Made by a program: the position numbers and the translations under genes. The notes under the pieces are model-generated. The model was given only the letters and a program-made list of their open reading frames with translations. It did not search any database and had not been told where the DNA came from. A DNA stretch of 8,479 bases. It comes from Comamonadaceae bacterium. Its GTDB lineage: Bacteria > Pseudomonadota > Gammaproteobacteria > Burkholderiales > Burkholderiaceae_C. Of this stretch, positions 1 through 6,509 are shown one piece after another. Where the stretch lies: NCBI GenBank assembly GCA_947371775.1, contig CANBQX010000079.1, forward strand, positions 1 through 8,479. The letters are read 5' to 3'. How positions within the stretch are numbered: position 1 is the first letter of the stretch; every line of letters begins with the position of its first letter.

Positions 1-254
1 CACAGGACTTGGAAGACGCGCTGCGCGCCCACTACCAAGGCAGCCGCTACGTGACGGTAGAGAGCGCCACCGCCGACCGCAAGCTCGACGCCGTGGCCCT
101 GGCCGACACCAACCAGATGGAGTTGCGGGTGTTTGGCAACGACGCACAGGCCGATGGATTTGCCCATGCCCTGCTGGTGGCCCGACTGGACAACCTGGGC
201 AAAGGTGCCAGTGGCGCTGCAGTGCAGAACCTGCAGCTGATGCTGGGCTTGTAA
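1..254 (+). CDS. argC: N-acetyl-gamma-glutamyl-phosphate reductase, C-terminal end (partial)
   Basis: This is the last 83 or so residues of ArgC, cut by the left window edge; the first complete codon is at base 3 and the TAA stop is at 252-254. ArgC reduces N-acetyl-glutamyl phosphate with NADPH, the third step of arginine synthesis in the cytosol. The family's C-terminal signature is plain: a stretch ending LDNLGKGASGAAVQNLQLM, which closes the catalytic/dimerisation domain over the NADP-binding N-terminal domain. The preceding segment (VALADTNQMELRVFG) also fits this family, where it contributes the final strands. The catalytic cysteine lies upstream, outside the window. The gene converges on lepB, whose stop codon begins two bases after this one. 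A terminator-like hairpin follows at 280-307. The assignment rests on the conserved C-terminus alone but that motif is distinctive. Confidence 0.9.
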   Translation, partial: QDLEDALRAHYQGSRYVTVESATADRKLDAVALADTNQMELRVFGNDAQADGFAHALLVARLDNLGKGASGAAVQNLQLMLGL

Positions 255-256
255 AT

Positions 257-925
257 TCAGGACAGCGGCATGCCAAAACGCTCCCATCGCGGGAGCCAAT
301 TTTCTTTAAATGCCACCGAAAGCATTAAGTGATGTGCTCGGCCCACCAGTAGATGGCGAGGCACAGGGCCGATATAGCGCGAGTCTGCGCTGTTATCGCG
401 GTTGTCGCCCATCATCCAGTAGTGGCCTTCGGGCACACGAAAGGCGGTCATCGAGCGCAAAGACGGCACGCTAGGCAACCATTGGACGGCGTGGTCTTGC
501 TCGCCTAGGTGTTCTCGCATGCGCAGGGCCGGCAAAACCGATGGTCCGTCCATGGGCTCTTGTACCTGAACCGCCTCCGAATACTGCGCCGTTTCGCCAT
601 TGATGATGAGAACACCTTTGTGCATTTCCACGGTATCACCAGGCAGCGCAACCAGACGCTTGATCAAACGAGTGCGGTCCTTGGGTGAGTAAAAAACCAC
701 AATATCGCCTCGACGCGGTTCATCGATTCGCGAAACTGCAATATCGGTAAGCGGGATTTTTAGATCGTAGGCGAGGCGGTTGACCAGCACAACATCGCCT
801 TCAAGCAAGGAGGGGCGCATGGAGCCAGAAGGAATCGGGTTGTAGTCGGCGATGGCTGTGCGAAAGAGCCCGAATAAAAACAAGAAAAGGATGAAGCCCC
901 GGTTTTCGACCCACAACTTTTTCAT
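257..925 (-). CDS. lepB: Signal peptidase I (compact, single N-terminal membrane anchor)
   Basis: Type I signal peptidase, 222 residues, which cleaves signal peptides from exported preproteins at the periplasmic face of the inner membrane. Residues about 10-26 form one hydrophobic anchor. Then come the S26 boxes: PSGSMRPSLLEGD with the nucleophile Ser35; RRGDIVVF at 71-78; IKRLVALPGD at 88-97 with the general base Lys89; and GDNRDNSADSRYIG at 173-186. Ser35 and Lys89 correspond to Ser90 and Lys145 of E. coli LepB. The protein is much shorter than E. coli LepB (about 320 residues) and has one membrane segment, not two. It is also not beside lepA/rnc, where proteobacterial lepB usually sits, so it may be a second signal peptidase. 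The ATG at 923-925 has only a weak ribosome site. It lies 41 bases behind recX with no visible terminator between, so read-through from recA-recX is possible. Confidence 0.92.
   Translation of the reverse strand: MKKLWVENRGFILFLFLFGLFRTAIADYNPIPSGSMRPSLLEGDVVLVNRLAYDLKIPLTDIAVSRIDEPRRGDIVVFYSPKDRTRLIKRLVALPGDTVEMHKGVLIINGETAQYSEAVQVQEPMDGPSVLPALRMREHLGEQDHAVQWLPSVPSLRSMTAFRVPEGHYWMMGDNRDNSADSRYIGPVPRHLLVGRAHHLMLSVAFKENWLPRWERFGMPLS
280..307 (+). terminator. Candidate Rho-independent terminator of argC, inside the lepB 3' end
   Basis: Seen directly: a perfect 6-bp stem GCTCCC (280-285), loop ATCGC, GGGAGC (291-296), followed by CAA and then TTTTCTTT at 300-307. On the + strand this has the shape of an intrinsic terminator placed 25 bases after the argC stop. 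It overlaps codons of the convergent lepB gene that encode its C-terminal residues. The three-base gap before the T-run and the short stem make it a moderate rather than strong terminator. The stem reads the same in reverse, but on the minus strand it lacks a following T-run, so it should act on argC transcripts only. Confidence 0.55.
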
Positions 926-966
926 CGACTCAGCCCCATTTGAATACAGATTTGGAGAAGCTTATC

Positions 967-1422
967 CTAATCCACATCAAACGCCCCTGACACCACGCGG
1001 GCAATGGCTTCGCCACTGAAGCCGCGGCCCGCGAGAAAACGTACTTGCTTGGCGCGCTCGGCGGGGGTGGCGGCGGGGCTGCCGAATTTCTTGCGCCATA
1101 CCTCAAAAGCACGGGATTGCTCGCTGGTTCGAAGCAGCGCCACGGCTTGGGCAACGGCATAGGGGTCCATGCCTTTGGACTGCATCTCTTGGCGCAGGCG
1201 CTGCGTGCCTAGCTTGGCGCTGCGCCGGTAGACCAGAGAATCGATGGCACGCTCGTCGCTTTGCAGGTCTTTGGCCGCCAGTTTGTCCAGCACGGCGGCC
1301 AGCTCGCCCGGCGTTTCCTCATGCGGGGCGAGCTTGCGCTGCAGCTCGGCGCGCGAATGCTCGCGGCTGCTGAGCAAGCGCAGTGCGCGCCCCGTAAGAG
1401 AGAGTTTGGGGCCGCTGGCCAT
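967..1422 (-). CDS. recX: RecX, regulator of RecA
   Basis: RecX (151 residues) is a small all-helical cytosolic protein that binds the groove of the RecA filament and limits its extension and its ATPase, recombinase and co-protease activities. The family pattern is visible: repeated three-helix units with SLTGRALRLLSSREHSRAELQRKL at the start, a central KDLQSDERAIDSLVYRRSAKLGTQRLRQEMQSKG (the YRR and G..RLRQEL-like RecX core), and a C-terminal unit ending KQVRFLAGRGFSGEAIARVV. Length matches proteobacterial RecX. The ATG at 1420-1422 lies 13 bases after the recA stop, with only a weak GGG-type ribosome site, so translation probably depends on the recA message. No terminator is seen between the genes. 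Low-level read-through is the usual arrangement that keeps RecX scarce compared with RecA. Confidence 0.93.
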   Translation of the reverse strand: MASGPKLSLTGRALRLLSSREHSRAELQRKLAPHEETPGELAAVLDKLAAKDLQSDERAIDSLVYRRSAKLGTQRLRQEMQSKGMDPYAVAQAVALLRTSEQSRAFEVWRKKFGSPAATPAERAKQVRFLAGRGFSGEAIARVVSGAFDVD

Positions 1423-1435
1423 CGTTTACCCGGCT

Positions 1436-2524
1436 TTAGGCAGCCGCTTCGGCTTTCTTGCCGCCCTTGGCTTTGACTTCGGGCACTTCAGGTGCGCCTG
1501 CTAGCAGCGGGATACCCAAGGATTCGCGCACCTTGTTTTCGATTTCGGTGGACAGCGCAGGGTTCTCGCGCAAGAACTCGCGGGCGTTGTCGCGGCCCTG
1601 ACCGATTTTTTCGCCCTGGTAGGCGTACCAGGCGCCGGATTTTTCAATGATGTGGGCGTTCACGCCCATGTCGATGATTTCGCCATGGCGGCTGATGCCC
1701 TCGCCAAACAGAATGTCAAATTCTGCGGTTTTGAAGGGCGAGGCCACTTTGTTTTTGACCACCTTGACTTTGGTCTCGTTGCCGATGGCGTCGTCGCCTT
1801 TTTTGATGGTGCCAGTACGGCGGATGTCCAAACGCACCGAGGCGTAGAACTTGAGCGCATTGCCGCCGGTGGTCGTCTCGGGGCTGCCGAACATGACGCC
1901 GATCTTCATGCGGATCTGGTTGATAAAGATGACCATGCAGTTGGTCTTTTTGATGTGGGCGGTCAGTTTGCGCAGGGCCTGGCTCATGAGGCGGGCTTGC
2001 AGGCCGGGCAGGCTGTCGCCCATTTCGCCTTCCAACTCGGCCTTGGGGGTGAGTGCTGCCACCGAGTCCACCACGATCAGGTCGACCGCGCCGGAGCGCA
2101 CCAGGCTGTCCACAATCTCCAGCGCTTGCTCACCGGTGTCGGGCTGGCTGATCAGCAGGTCTTGCAGGTTGACACCCAGCTTTTGGGCGTACTGGATGTC
2201 CAGGGCGTGCTCGGCATCGACAAAGGCACATTGGCCGCCCTGTTTTTGCATCTCGGCAATCACTTGCAGGGTGAGCGTGGTTTTACCCGACGACTCCGGG
2301 CCGTAGATTTCCACCACCCGCCCGCGTGGCAAACCGCCCACGCCCAGGGCAATGTCCAGGCCCAGCGAGCCGGTGGAGACGACCTGGATGTCTTCAATCA
2401 CTTCGCCTTCGCCCAGGCGCATGATGGTGCCTTTGCCAAATTGCTTTTCGATCTGGGCCAGTGCGACTTGCAGGGCCTTGGCTTTTTCGCTGTTGGGGGC
2501 CATGTTTTTAACGGGTGCGTCCAT
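1436..2524 (-). CDS. recA: Recombinase RecA
   Basis: RecA, 362 residues from the chosen start. It forms the ATP-dependent filament on single-stranded DNA that does homologous strand exchange and triggers LexA self-cleavage. Seen in order: an N-terminal oligomerisation helix; Walker A GPESSGKTT at 75-83 (Lys81); Walker B region VDLIVVDSVAAL; the FINQIRMKIG strand; loop L2 FGSPETTTGGNALKF, which contacts DNA; the C-terminal domain with IGQGRDNAREFL; and a lysine/alanine-rich tail lacking the strongly acidic E. coli tail. The start at 2522-2524 (ATG, MDAPVKNMAPNS) is preferred because AAGGAG sits 7 bases upstream. An in-frame start at 2569 would add 15 unfamiliar residues and lacks a ribosome site. 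Two LexA-like boxes lie upstream, consistent with SOS control. recX follows in the same transcript. Confidence 0.98.
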   Translation of the reverse strand: MDAPVKNMAPNSEKAKALQVALAQIEKQFGKGTIMRLGEGEVIEDIQVVSTGSLGLDIALGVGGLPRGRVVEIYGPESSGKTTLTLQVIAEMQKQGGQCAFVDAEHALDIQYAQKLGVNLQDLLISQPDTGEQALEIVDSLVRSGAVDLIVVDSVAALTPKAELEGEMGDSLPGLQARLMSQALRKLTAHIKKTNCMVIFINQIRMKIGVMFGSPETTTGGNALKFYASVRLDIRRTGTIKKGDDAIGNETKVKVVKNKVASPFKTAEFDILFGEGISRHGEIIDMGVNAHIIEKSGAWYAYQGEKIGQGRDNAREFLRENPALSTEIENKVRESLGIPLLAGAPEVPEVKAKGGKKAEAAA

Positions 2525-2531
2525 GAGAAAT

Positions 2532-2537
2532 CTCCTT
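2532..2537 (-). promoter_or_regulatory. Ribosome binding site of recA
   Basis: On the minus strand this reads AAGGAG, a near-perfect Shine-Dalgarno, 7 bases before the ATG at 2522-2524. It decides the start in favour of that ATG over the longer in-frame reading from 2569. Confidence 0.85.
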
Positions 2538-2569
2538 GAAAGTGGGTCAGTGAACCGGGAATCTGGCAT

Positions 2570-2585
2570 CTGGCTTTAACCACAG
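2570..2585 (-). promoter_or_regulatory. Candidate LexA box 1 (recA-proximal)
   Basis: Seen: on the + strand CTGG-CTTTAACC-ACAG, which is CTGT-N8-CCAG read toward recA. The known LexA operator in beta- and gammaproteobacteria is CTGT-N8-ACAG, so one of the eight conserved bases differs. It lies about 45 bases before the recA ATG, within the expected leader. Alone it would be weak evidence; it gains from an identical-pattern box 17 bp away. No binding is demonstrated. Confidence 0.4.
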
Positions 2586-2586
2586 G

Positions 2587-2602
2587 CTGGATGCTTGAAC
2601 AG
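2587..2602 (-). promoter_or_regulatory. Candidate LexA box 2 (promoter-proximal)
   Basis: Seen: CTGG-ATGCTTGA-ACAG on the + strand; toward recA it reads TACTGT-TCAAGCAT-CCAG, whose left half TACTGT fits the extended LexA consensus fully. One core base deviates (CCAG for ACAG). It sits directly beside a TAGACT sequence (2604-2609, minus strand) that could be the recA -10 element, so a bound repressor would cover the transcription start. The presence of a RecA gene downstream makes an SOS operator here likely; which box dominates is unknown. Confidence 0.55.
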
Positions 2603-2603
2603 T

Positions 2604-2609
2604 AGTCTA
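2604..2609 (-). promoter_or_regulatory. Possible -10 element of the recA promoter
   Basis: The minus strand reads TAGACT, four of six matches to TATAAT, ending against the TACTGT of LexA box 2. A hexamer AAGACG 17 bases further upstream keeps only the GAC core of a -35 element. Position relative to the operator is what makes it plausible; the base match is mediocre. Confidence 0.3.
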
Positions 2610-2646
2610 GTCGCAGTTTGCATCGGCGTCTTGCATTTTTTAGTCA

Positions 2647-2667
2647 GTTTGCATTACTATTACAAGC
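2647..2667. promoter_or_regulatory. Imperfect inverted repeat abutting the MarR-type gene (possible operator and promoter)
   Basis: Arms GTTTGCAT and ATTACAAGC flank TACT, with about five of eight arm positions complementary. The element ends directly against the start codon at 2668. MarR proteins often bind imperfect palindromes over their own promoter, so an autoregulatory site is a reasonable guess. TACTAT at 2655-2660 matches four of six -10 bases, with TTGCAT (2631-2636) 18 bases upstream as a poor -35. Transcription from it would begin at or next to the ATG. This is suggestive only. Confidence 0.3.
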
Positions 2668-3150
2668 ATGCTGCACCCACCCCTTTCCGCGCCCGACCAC
2701 TGGCGCCACAACCATTTAGGCCACTGGCTGCGCCTCAGCCTGGAGCGCTTTGACGCGCGGGTAATGGCGCTGATGGCGCGCCATCCGGGTGTCTCGCTGG
2801 GTTTGTCGAATCTAGCCGCGCGCAGCCAGTTGGCGGCGGCGCACTGGCACATCAGCCGCCACTTGCCACCGCAAGGCGCGCGCCTGACCGAGCTGGCCCA
2901 GCGCGCGGGCATGAGCAAACAAGCCATGGGCACCCTGGTCAACCAGTGCGAGGCCTGGGGCATGGTGCAGCGCGAACCCGATCCCTTGGACGCGCGGGCA
3001 CGCCGCGTCTGCTTTACCGCCACGGGGCGCGCGTGGCTGGCGGCCTATGCCGACAGCGTGGCGCAGGCCGAAGACGAATTGCGCCAGGCAGTGGGTGCCG
3101 AAGTGGCCACGGTGCTGGCGCTGGGCCTGGAGGCCTACAGCGCCAACTGA
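2668..3150 (+). CDS. MarR-family transcriptional regulator
   Basis: A 160-residue winged helix-turn-helix protein of the MarR family, expected to act as a DNA-binding dimer that releases DNA on binding a small ligand or on oxidation. The N-terminal helix (about 12-36) and a second helix (about 46-65) would form the dimer interface. The helix-turn-helix is at about 73-97 (LTELAQRAGMSKQAMGTLV). The wing follows at about 100-117, with the family's DxRxR signature as LDARARRV. The C-terminal helix (about 119-157) completes the fold. Two cysteines (94, 115) lie in the DNA-binding region; a redox role is not shown. The ATG at 2668 has no Shine-Dalgarno upstream, so the message may be leaderless. 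The gene is divergent from recA and 107 bases before a two-component pair, which it might control. The ligand and targets cannot be read from the sequence. Confidence 0.85.
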   Translation: MLHPPLSAPDHWRHNHLGHWLRLSLERFDARVMALMARHPGVSLGLSNLAARSQLAAAHWHISRHLPPQGARLTELAQRAGMSKQAMGTLVNQCEAWGMVQREPDPLDARARRVCFTATGRAWLAAYADSVAQAEDELRQAVGAEVATVLALGLEAYSAN

Positions 3151-3164
3151 GGGGGCAAACCCCT
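3150..3164 (+). other. Short hairpin after the MarR-type gene
   Basis: AGGGG (3150-3154), loop GCAAA, CCCCT (3160-3164) form a perfect 5-bp stem starting on the last base of the stop codon. No T-run follows, so it is not a standard intrinsic terminator. It could slow read-through into the two-component genes or protect the 3' end. Confidence 0.35.
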
Positions 3165-3198
3165 AGACGGCATGGTCGCTTGTCGCAGAGCACGCCCC

Positions 3199-3204
3199 TA
3201 GAAT
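3199..3204 (+). promoter_or_regulatory. Possible -10 element for the two-component operon
   Basis: TAGAAT matches five of six bases of the -10 consensus and lies 53 bases before the response-regulator ATG. No good -35 sits at 16-18 bases upstream; TTGTCG is present at 3180-3185 but at a spacing of only 13. If real, the pair has its own promoter as well as any read-through from the MarR-type gene. Confidence 0.3.
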
Positions 3205-3257
3205 GGTTTGTCAGTTACGACGAACAACACAAAGCGCCCAGCGCAGGAGACTCTCGT

Positions 3258-3932
<675 letters not shown>

Positions 3933-5372
3933 ATGAAACTTTTCCAGCGTGAGCAACGCTCGCTGTTTGGCGAGATCTTGGATTGGATGCTCACGCCGAT
4001 TTTGCTGCTGTGGCCAGTCACGCTGGTACTGACCTGGCTGGTGGCGCAAGGCATTGCAGGCAAACCCTTTGACCGCGCCTTGGAGTTCAATGCAGGGGCG
4101 CTGGCACAGCTCATCACGGTGCAGCGCAACACCGTGCAATTCACCCTGCCCCAGCCCGCACGCGAGCTGCTGCGCGCAGATGAAACGGATACCGTGTACT
4201 ACCAAGTCATGGGGCCCAAAGGCGAGTTTTTGAGCGGCGAAAAAGCACTGCCTCTGCCCCCAGAGGATGAGCGTGCACCGGTGGGCGAAGTGCGGCTGCG
4301 TGAGGCGCAACTACGCGGCCAGGACTTGAAAGTGGCCTATATGTGGGTGCGCTTGGACTTGCCCAACAGCGGCCCGGCCTTGGTGCAGGTGGCCGAAACC
4401 ATGGACAAGCGCTCGGTGCTGGCCACCGAGATTGTCAAAGGCGTGATGCTGCCGCAGTTTGTCATCTTGCCGCTGGCGGTGTTGCTGGTCTGGCTGGCGC
4501 TGGCACAAGCCATCAAACCACTCAACCGGCTGGAAGAACGCATTCGCGCGCGCAGCCCGGACGACCTGAGCCCGCTGGACGTTGAAGCGGTTCCGCTGGA
4601 AGTCGCACCACTGGTGTCCTCGGTGAACGACTTGCTGCTGCGACTCAAAGACTCCATCGCCACCCAAAAACGCTTTTTGGCCGATGCCGCGCACCAGCTC
4701 AAAACGCCGCTGGCCGGCCTGCGCATGCAGGCCGACCTGGCGCAGCGCCAAGGCGCCAGTGCCGATGAACTCAAGCAGTCGCTGCGCCATATTGGACGCT
4801 CCAGCATCCGCGCCACCCACACGGTGAACCAGTTGCTGGCCCTGGCACGGGCGGAGAGCAGCGCTGCGGTGCTGGCCCACCAGCCCTGCAACCTGGTGCG
4901 CCTGACCATGGACGTGGTGCGCGACTGCGTGCCACGTGCGGTGGAAAAACAAATTGACATCGGCTACGAGGGCGCGCAGCCCGACACCGAGGGCGTGGTG
5001 CTCCAAGGCAATACCACGCTCCTGCAAGAGATGGTGCGCAACCTGGTGGACAACGCGATCAACTACACGCTGCCACGTGCCGACAAACAGGCGATGATCA
5101 CGGTGCGGGTGCTGGTCGACCCCTTCAGTGGCGCGCTGGTGCTGCAGGTCGAGGACACCGGGCCCGGCGTGCCGGCCGCCGAACGCGAATTGGTGTTTCA
5201 GCCCTTTTACCGCGCCCTGGGCAACGAGGCAGACGGCTCCGGCCTGGGTCTGCCTATCGTTCTGGAAATTGCCCACCAGCACCGCGCCACGGTGTCGGTA
5301 GAAGACAGCCGCCCCGGGCAAACACCGCCCGGCGCCTGCTTTACGGTGCGCTTTAGTGTGCTCAGTGCCTGA
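3933..5372 (+). CDS. Sensor histidine kinase, TctE-like
   Basis: A 479-residue inner-membrane histidine kinase partnered with the preceding regulator. One membrane segment at about 20-40 and another at about 172-193 bracket a periplasmic domain of about 130 residues that resembles the 2CSK_N-type sensor of TctE and its relatives. TctE responds to tricarboxylates; the ligand here is unknown. A short linker (IKPLNRLEERIRARSPDDLSPL) is followed by the H-box FLADAAHQLKTPLAGL with His254, the N-box MVRNLVDNAINYT at 367-379, the G1 box VEDTGPGVP at 406-414 and the G2 box GSGLGLPIV at 435-443. All catalytic elements are intact. The ATG overlaps nothing but directly follows the regulator's stop (TAGATG), so translation is almost certainly coupled. 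No citrate transporter or other typical Tct target is beside it. Confidence 0.92.
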   Translation: MKLFQREQRSLFGEILDWMLTPILLLWPVTLVLTWLVAQGIAGKPFDRALEFNAGALAQLITVQRNTVQFTLPQPARELLRADETDTVYYQVMGPKGEFLSGEKALPLPPEDERAPVGEVRLREAQLRGQDLKVAYMWVRLDLPNSGPALVQVAETMDKRSVLATEIVKGVMLPQFVILPLAVLLVWLALAQAIKPLNRLEERIRARSPDDLSPLDVEAVPLEVAPLVSSVNDLLLRLKDSIATQKRFLADAAHQLKTPLAGLRMQADLAQRQGASADELKQSLRHIGRSSIRATHTVNQLLALARAESSAAVLAHQPCNLVRLTMDVVRDCVPRAVEKQIDIGYEGAQPDTEGVVLQGNTTLLQEMVRNLVDNAINYTLPRADKQAMITVRVLVDPFSGALVLQVEDTGPGVPAAERELVFQPFYRALGNEADGSGLGLPIVLEIAHQHRATVSVEDSRPGQTPPGACFTVRFSVLSA

Positions 5373-5402
5373 GCGGAAGGGAGTGCGGACGGGAGCGGGG
5401 CC

Positions 5403-5714
5403 TTAGCGGTCAGGCGAAAGCACTTTGGGCGCAGCGTCCTCGTATTCCAGCACCATGGCGGGGGCCGCTTTGGCGCGCTTTGCAGACCCCGCCGCGGCCT
5501 GAGACTGCAGGCGTTGACCCTCTTCGGGTGTGAGGGTCACGACAGATTGGGGGTTGATCTCGGCGGGCACCAGAGCCTGTTGCGTGGCAACGCCGTGCTG
5601 CGACCAGGCGAAATAAGCCAGGTTCAGCGCCGTGAGCAAGAGCAGAACCGGCAACCGTGGCACGGCGGCACGGGCGTTGCGCCAGGGGCGGGTCAATGAG
5701 CGAGGAAGGGCCAT
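5403..5714 (-). CDS. Small single-pass membrane protein, possibly a SPOR-protein N-terminus without its SPOR domain
   Basis: A 103-residue protein of unproven function. Residues 1-20 are basic (several Arg), residues about 21-37 (LPVLLLLTALNLAYFAW) form one membrane helix, and the rest should lie in the periplasm, with a stretch NPQSVVTLTPEEGQRLQ and then an Ala/Lys-rich tail. The pattern of a short basic start, a helix ending YFAWSQ, and a following NPQ-x-V-x-x-L segment recalls the N-terminus of SPOR-domain proteins in Burkholderiales. No peptidoglycan-binding SPOR domain follows, so this is inference. The ATG at 5712-5714 is 4 bases after the birA stop, with AAGGA upstream. An in-frame reading from 5756 would overlap birA and add an unfamiliar leader. 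It is the third gene of the SET-birA operon and converges on the kinase gene 30 bases away. Confidence 0.7.
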   Translation of the reverse strand: MALPRSLTRPWRNARAAVPRLPVLLLLTALNLAYFAWSQHGVATQQALVPAEINPQSVVTLTPEEGQRLQSQAAAGSAKRAKAAPAMVLEYEDAAPKVLSPDR

Positions 5715-5718
5715 GGCC

Positions 5719-6507
5719 TCAGTGTCCTTCAAAAACCGGGGCAAGCGGCCGCACACTGACCTCTGCGCTGCTGATTTTTTGCAACCCTTGGCGGGTTTGC
5801 AGCATCAGTGCCCCGTCGCTGTCCACACCTTGCGCGACCCCTTCGGTGCCATCGGTACAAACGACCTCCCGCCCCAGCAGCAGATCACGCGCCTGGTAGG
5901 CATTGCGCAGGGGGCCAAAGCCTTCGCCTGCGAAGCGCAGCAACGTCTGCACCACAGGCAGGGCGACGCGCTCCAGGGCTTGTGCGGCATTCGTCTCGGG
6001 CAGCAGTTCGCACAGGGCAGCGGGTGGCGTGCGCAAGTCCTGCGCAGTAGGCAAGCCGATGTTCAGGCCAATGCCAATCACAGCGTAACGCACATCGGCC
6101 ACGGCCACGGTTTCGATCAGGATGCCGCCCAGCTTGCGGCCCGCGACCCACAAATCATTGGGCCACTTGAGTTGCACTTCGGGGTGCAGGCTGTGGGCGA
6201 CCGCCAAACCCACGGCCAGCGACAGGCCGGACCAGTTGAGAGGCGCCAGCGGCAAGCCCAGCGAAAAGGTGAGTGAGGCATGAGCCTCAGGGGCTTGCCC
6301 CTCGCCATGGCTGCTCCAGCTGCGGCCCAAGCGGCCACGGCCGGCGGTTTGGCGCTCGGCCACCAGCAGCAGCGGATCGGTGCGGCCCAAGCGGGCACGG
6401 CGCATGAGCTCGGTGTTGGTGGAGGCAACCTCGGGCAGGATCTCCACGCTAAAGCCCGGCAACAGGGGCTCTATGGCCTGCCAGAGCGCTTCTGCGGGCC
6501 AGTGCAC
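5719..6507 (-). CDS. birA: Biotin-protein ligase (biotin-[acetyl-CoA-carboxylase] ligase), no repressor domain
   Basis: BirA makes biotinyl-5'-AMP and transfers biotin to a lysine of biotin carrier proteins such as AccB. From the start chosen here (262 residues) the catalytic domain shows STNTELM at 29-35, the adenylate-binding loop ERQTAGRGRLGRSW at 51-64, the key LKWPNDLW at 113-120, RKLGGILIE at 124-132 and GIGLNIG further on, then a small C-terminal SH3-like domain (about 213-258). The N-terminal helix-turn-helix of the bifunctional E. coli protein is absent, so it should be an enzyme only. Start choice: GTG at 6505-6507 lies 2 bases after the SET stop and has AAGGG 6 bases upstream. The alternative GTG at 6574-6576 would add 23 residues, overlap the SET gene by 67 bases and lacks a ribosome site. 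In relatives birA often precedes coaX; here a small membrane protein follows instead. Confidence 0.9.
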   Translation of the reverse strand: MHWPAEALWQAIEPLLPGFSVEILPEVASTNTELMRRARLGRTDPLLLVAERQTAGRGRLGRSWSSHGEGQAPEAHASLTFSLGLPLAPLNWSGLSLAVGLAVAHSLHPEVQLKWPNDLWVAGRKLGGILIETVAVADVRYAVIGIGLNIGLPTAQDLRTPPAALCELLPETNAAQALERVALPVVQTLLRFAGEGFGPLRNAYQARDLLLGREVVCTDGTEGVAQGVDSDGALMLQTRQGLQKISSAEVSVRPLAPVFEGH

Positions 6508-6509
6508 CC

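Noticed and set aside
193..240. CTGCAG inverted repeat near the argC end as a lepB terminator on the minus strand
   Set aside because: The stem can form but is not followed by a T-run on the minus strand, and the bases encode conserved ArgC residues.
1652..2539. A 295-codon plus-strand open frame opposite recA
   Set aside because: Antisense shadow of recA: composition is skewed (Asp/His/Gly-rich), there is no ribosome site or motif, and recA itself is unmistakable.
1436..2569. Longer recA start at 2569 adding 15 residues
   Set aside because: No ribosome site there, the added residues are not RecA-like, and they would run through the leader between the operators and the strong AAGGAG before 2524.
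2946..3257. N-terminal extension of the response regulator into the MarR-type gene
   Set aside because: The open frame only overlaps in a different frame; the receiver domain begins at the ATG 3258, which has AGGAG at proper spacing.
5373..5402. Possible bidirectional terminator between the kinase and the small membrane protein gene
   Set aside because: The 30 bases are GC-rich, but I find no convincing stem or T-run on either strand.
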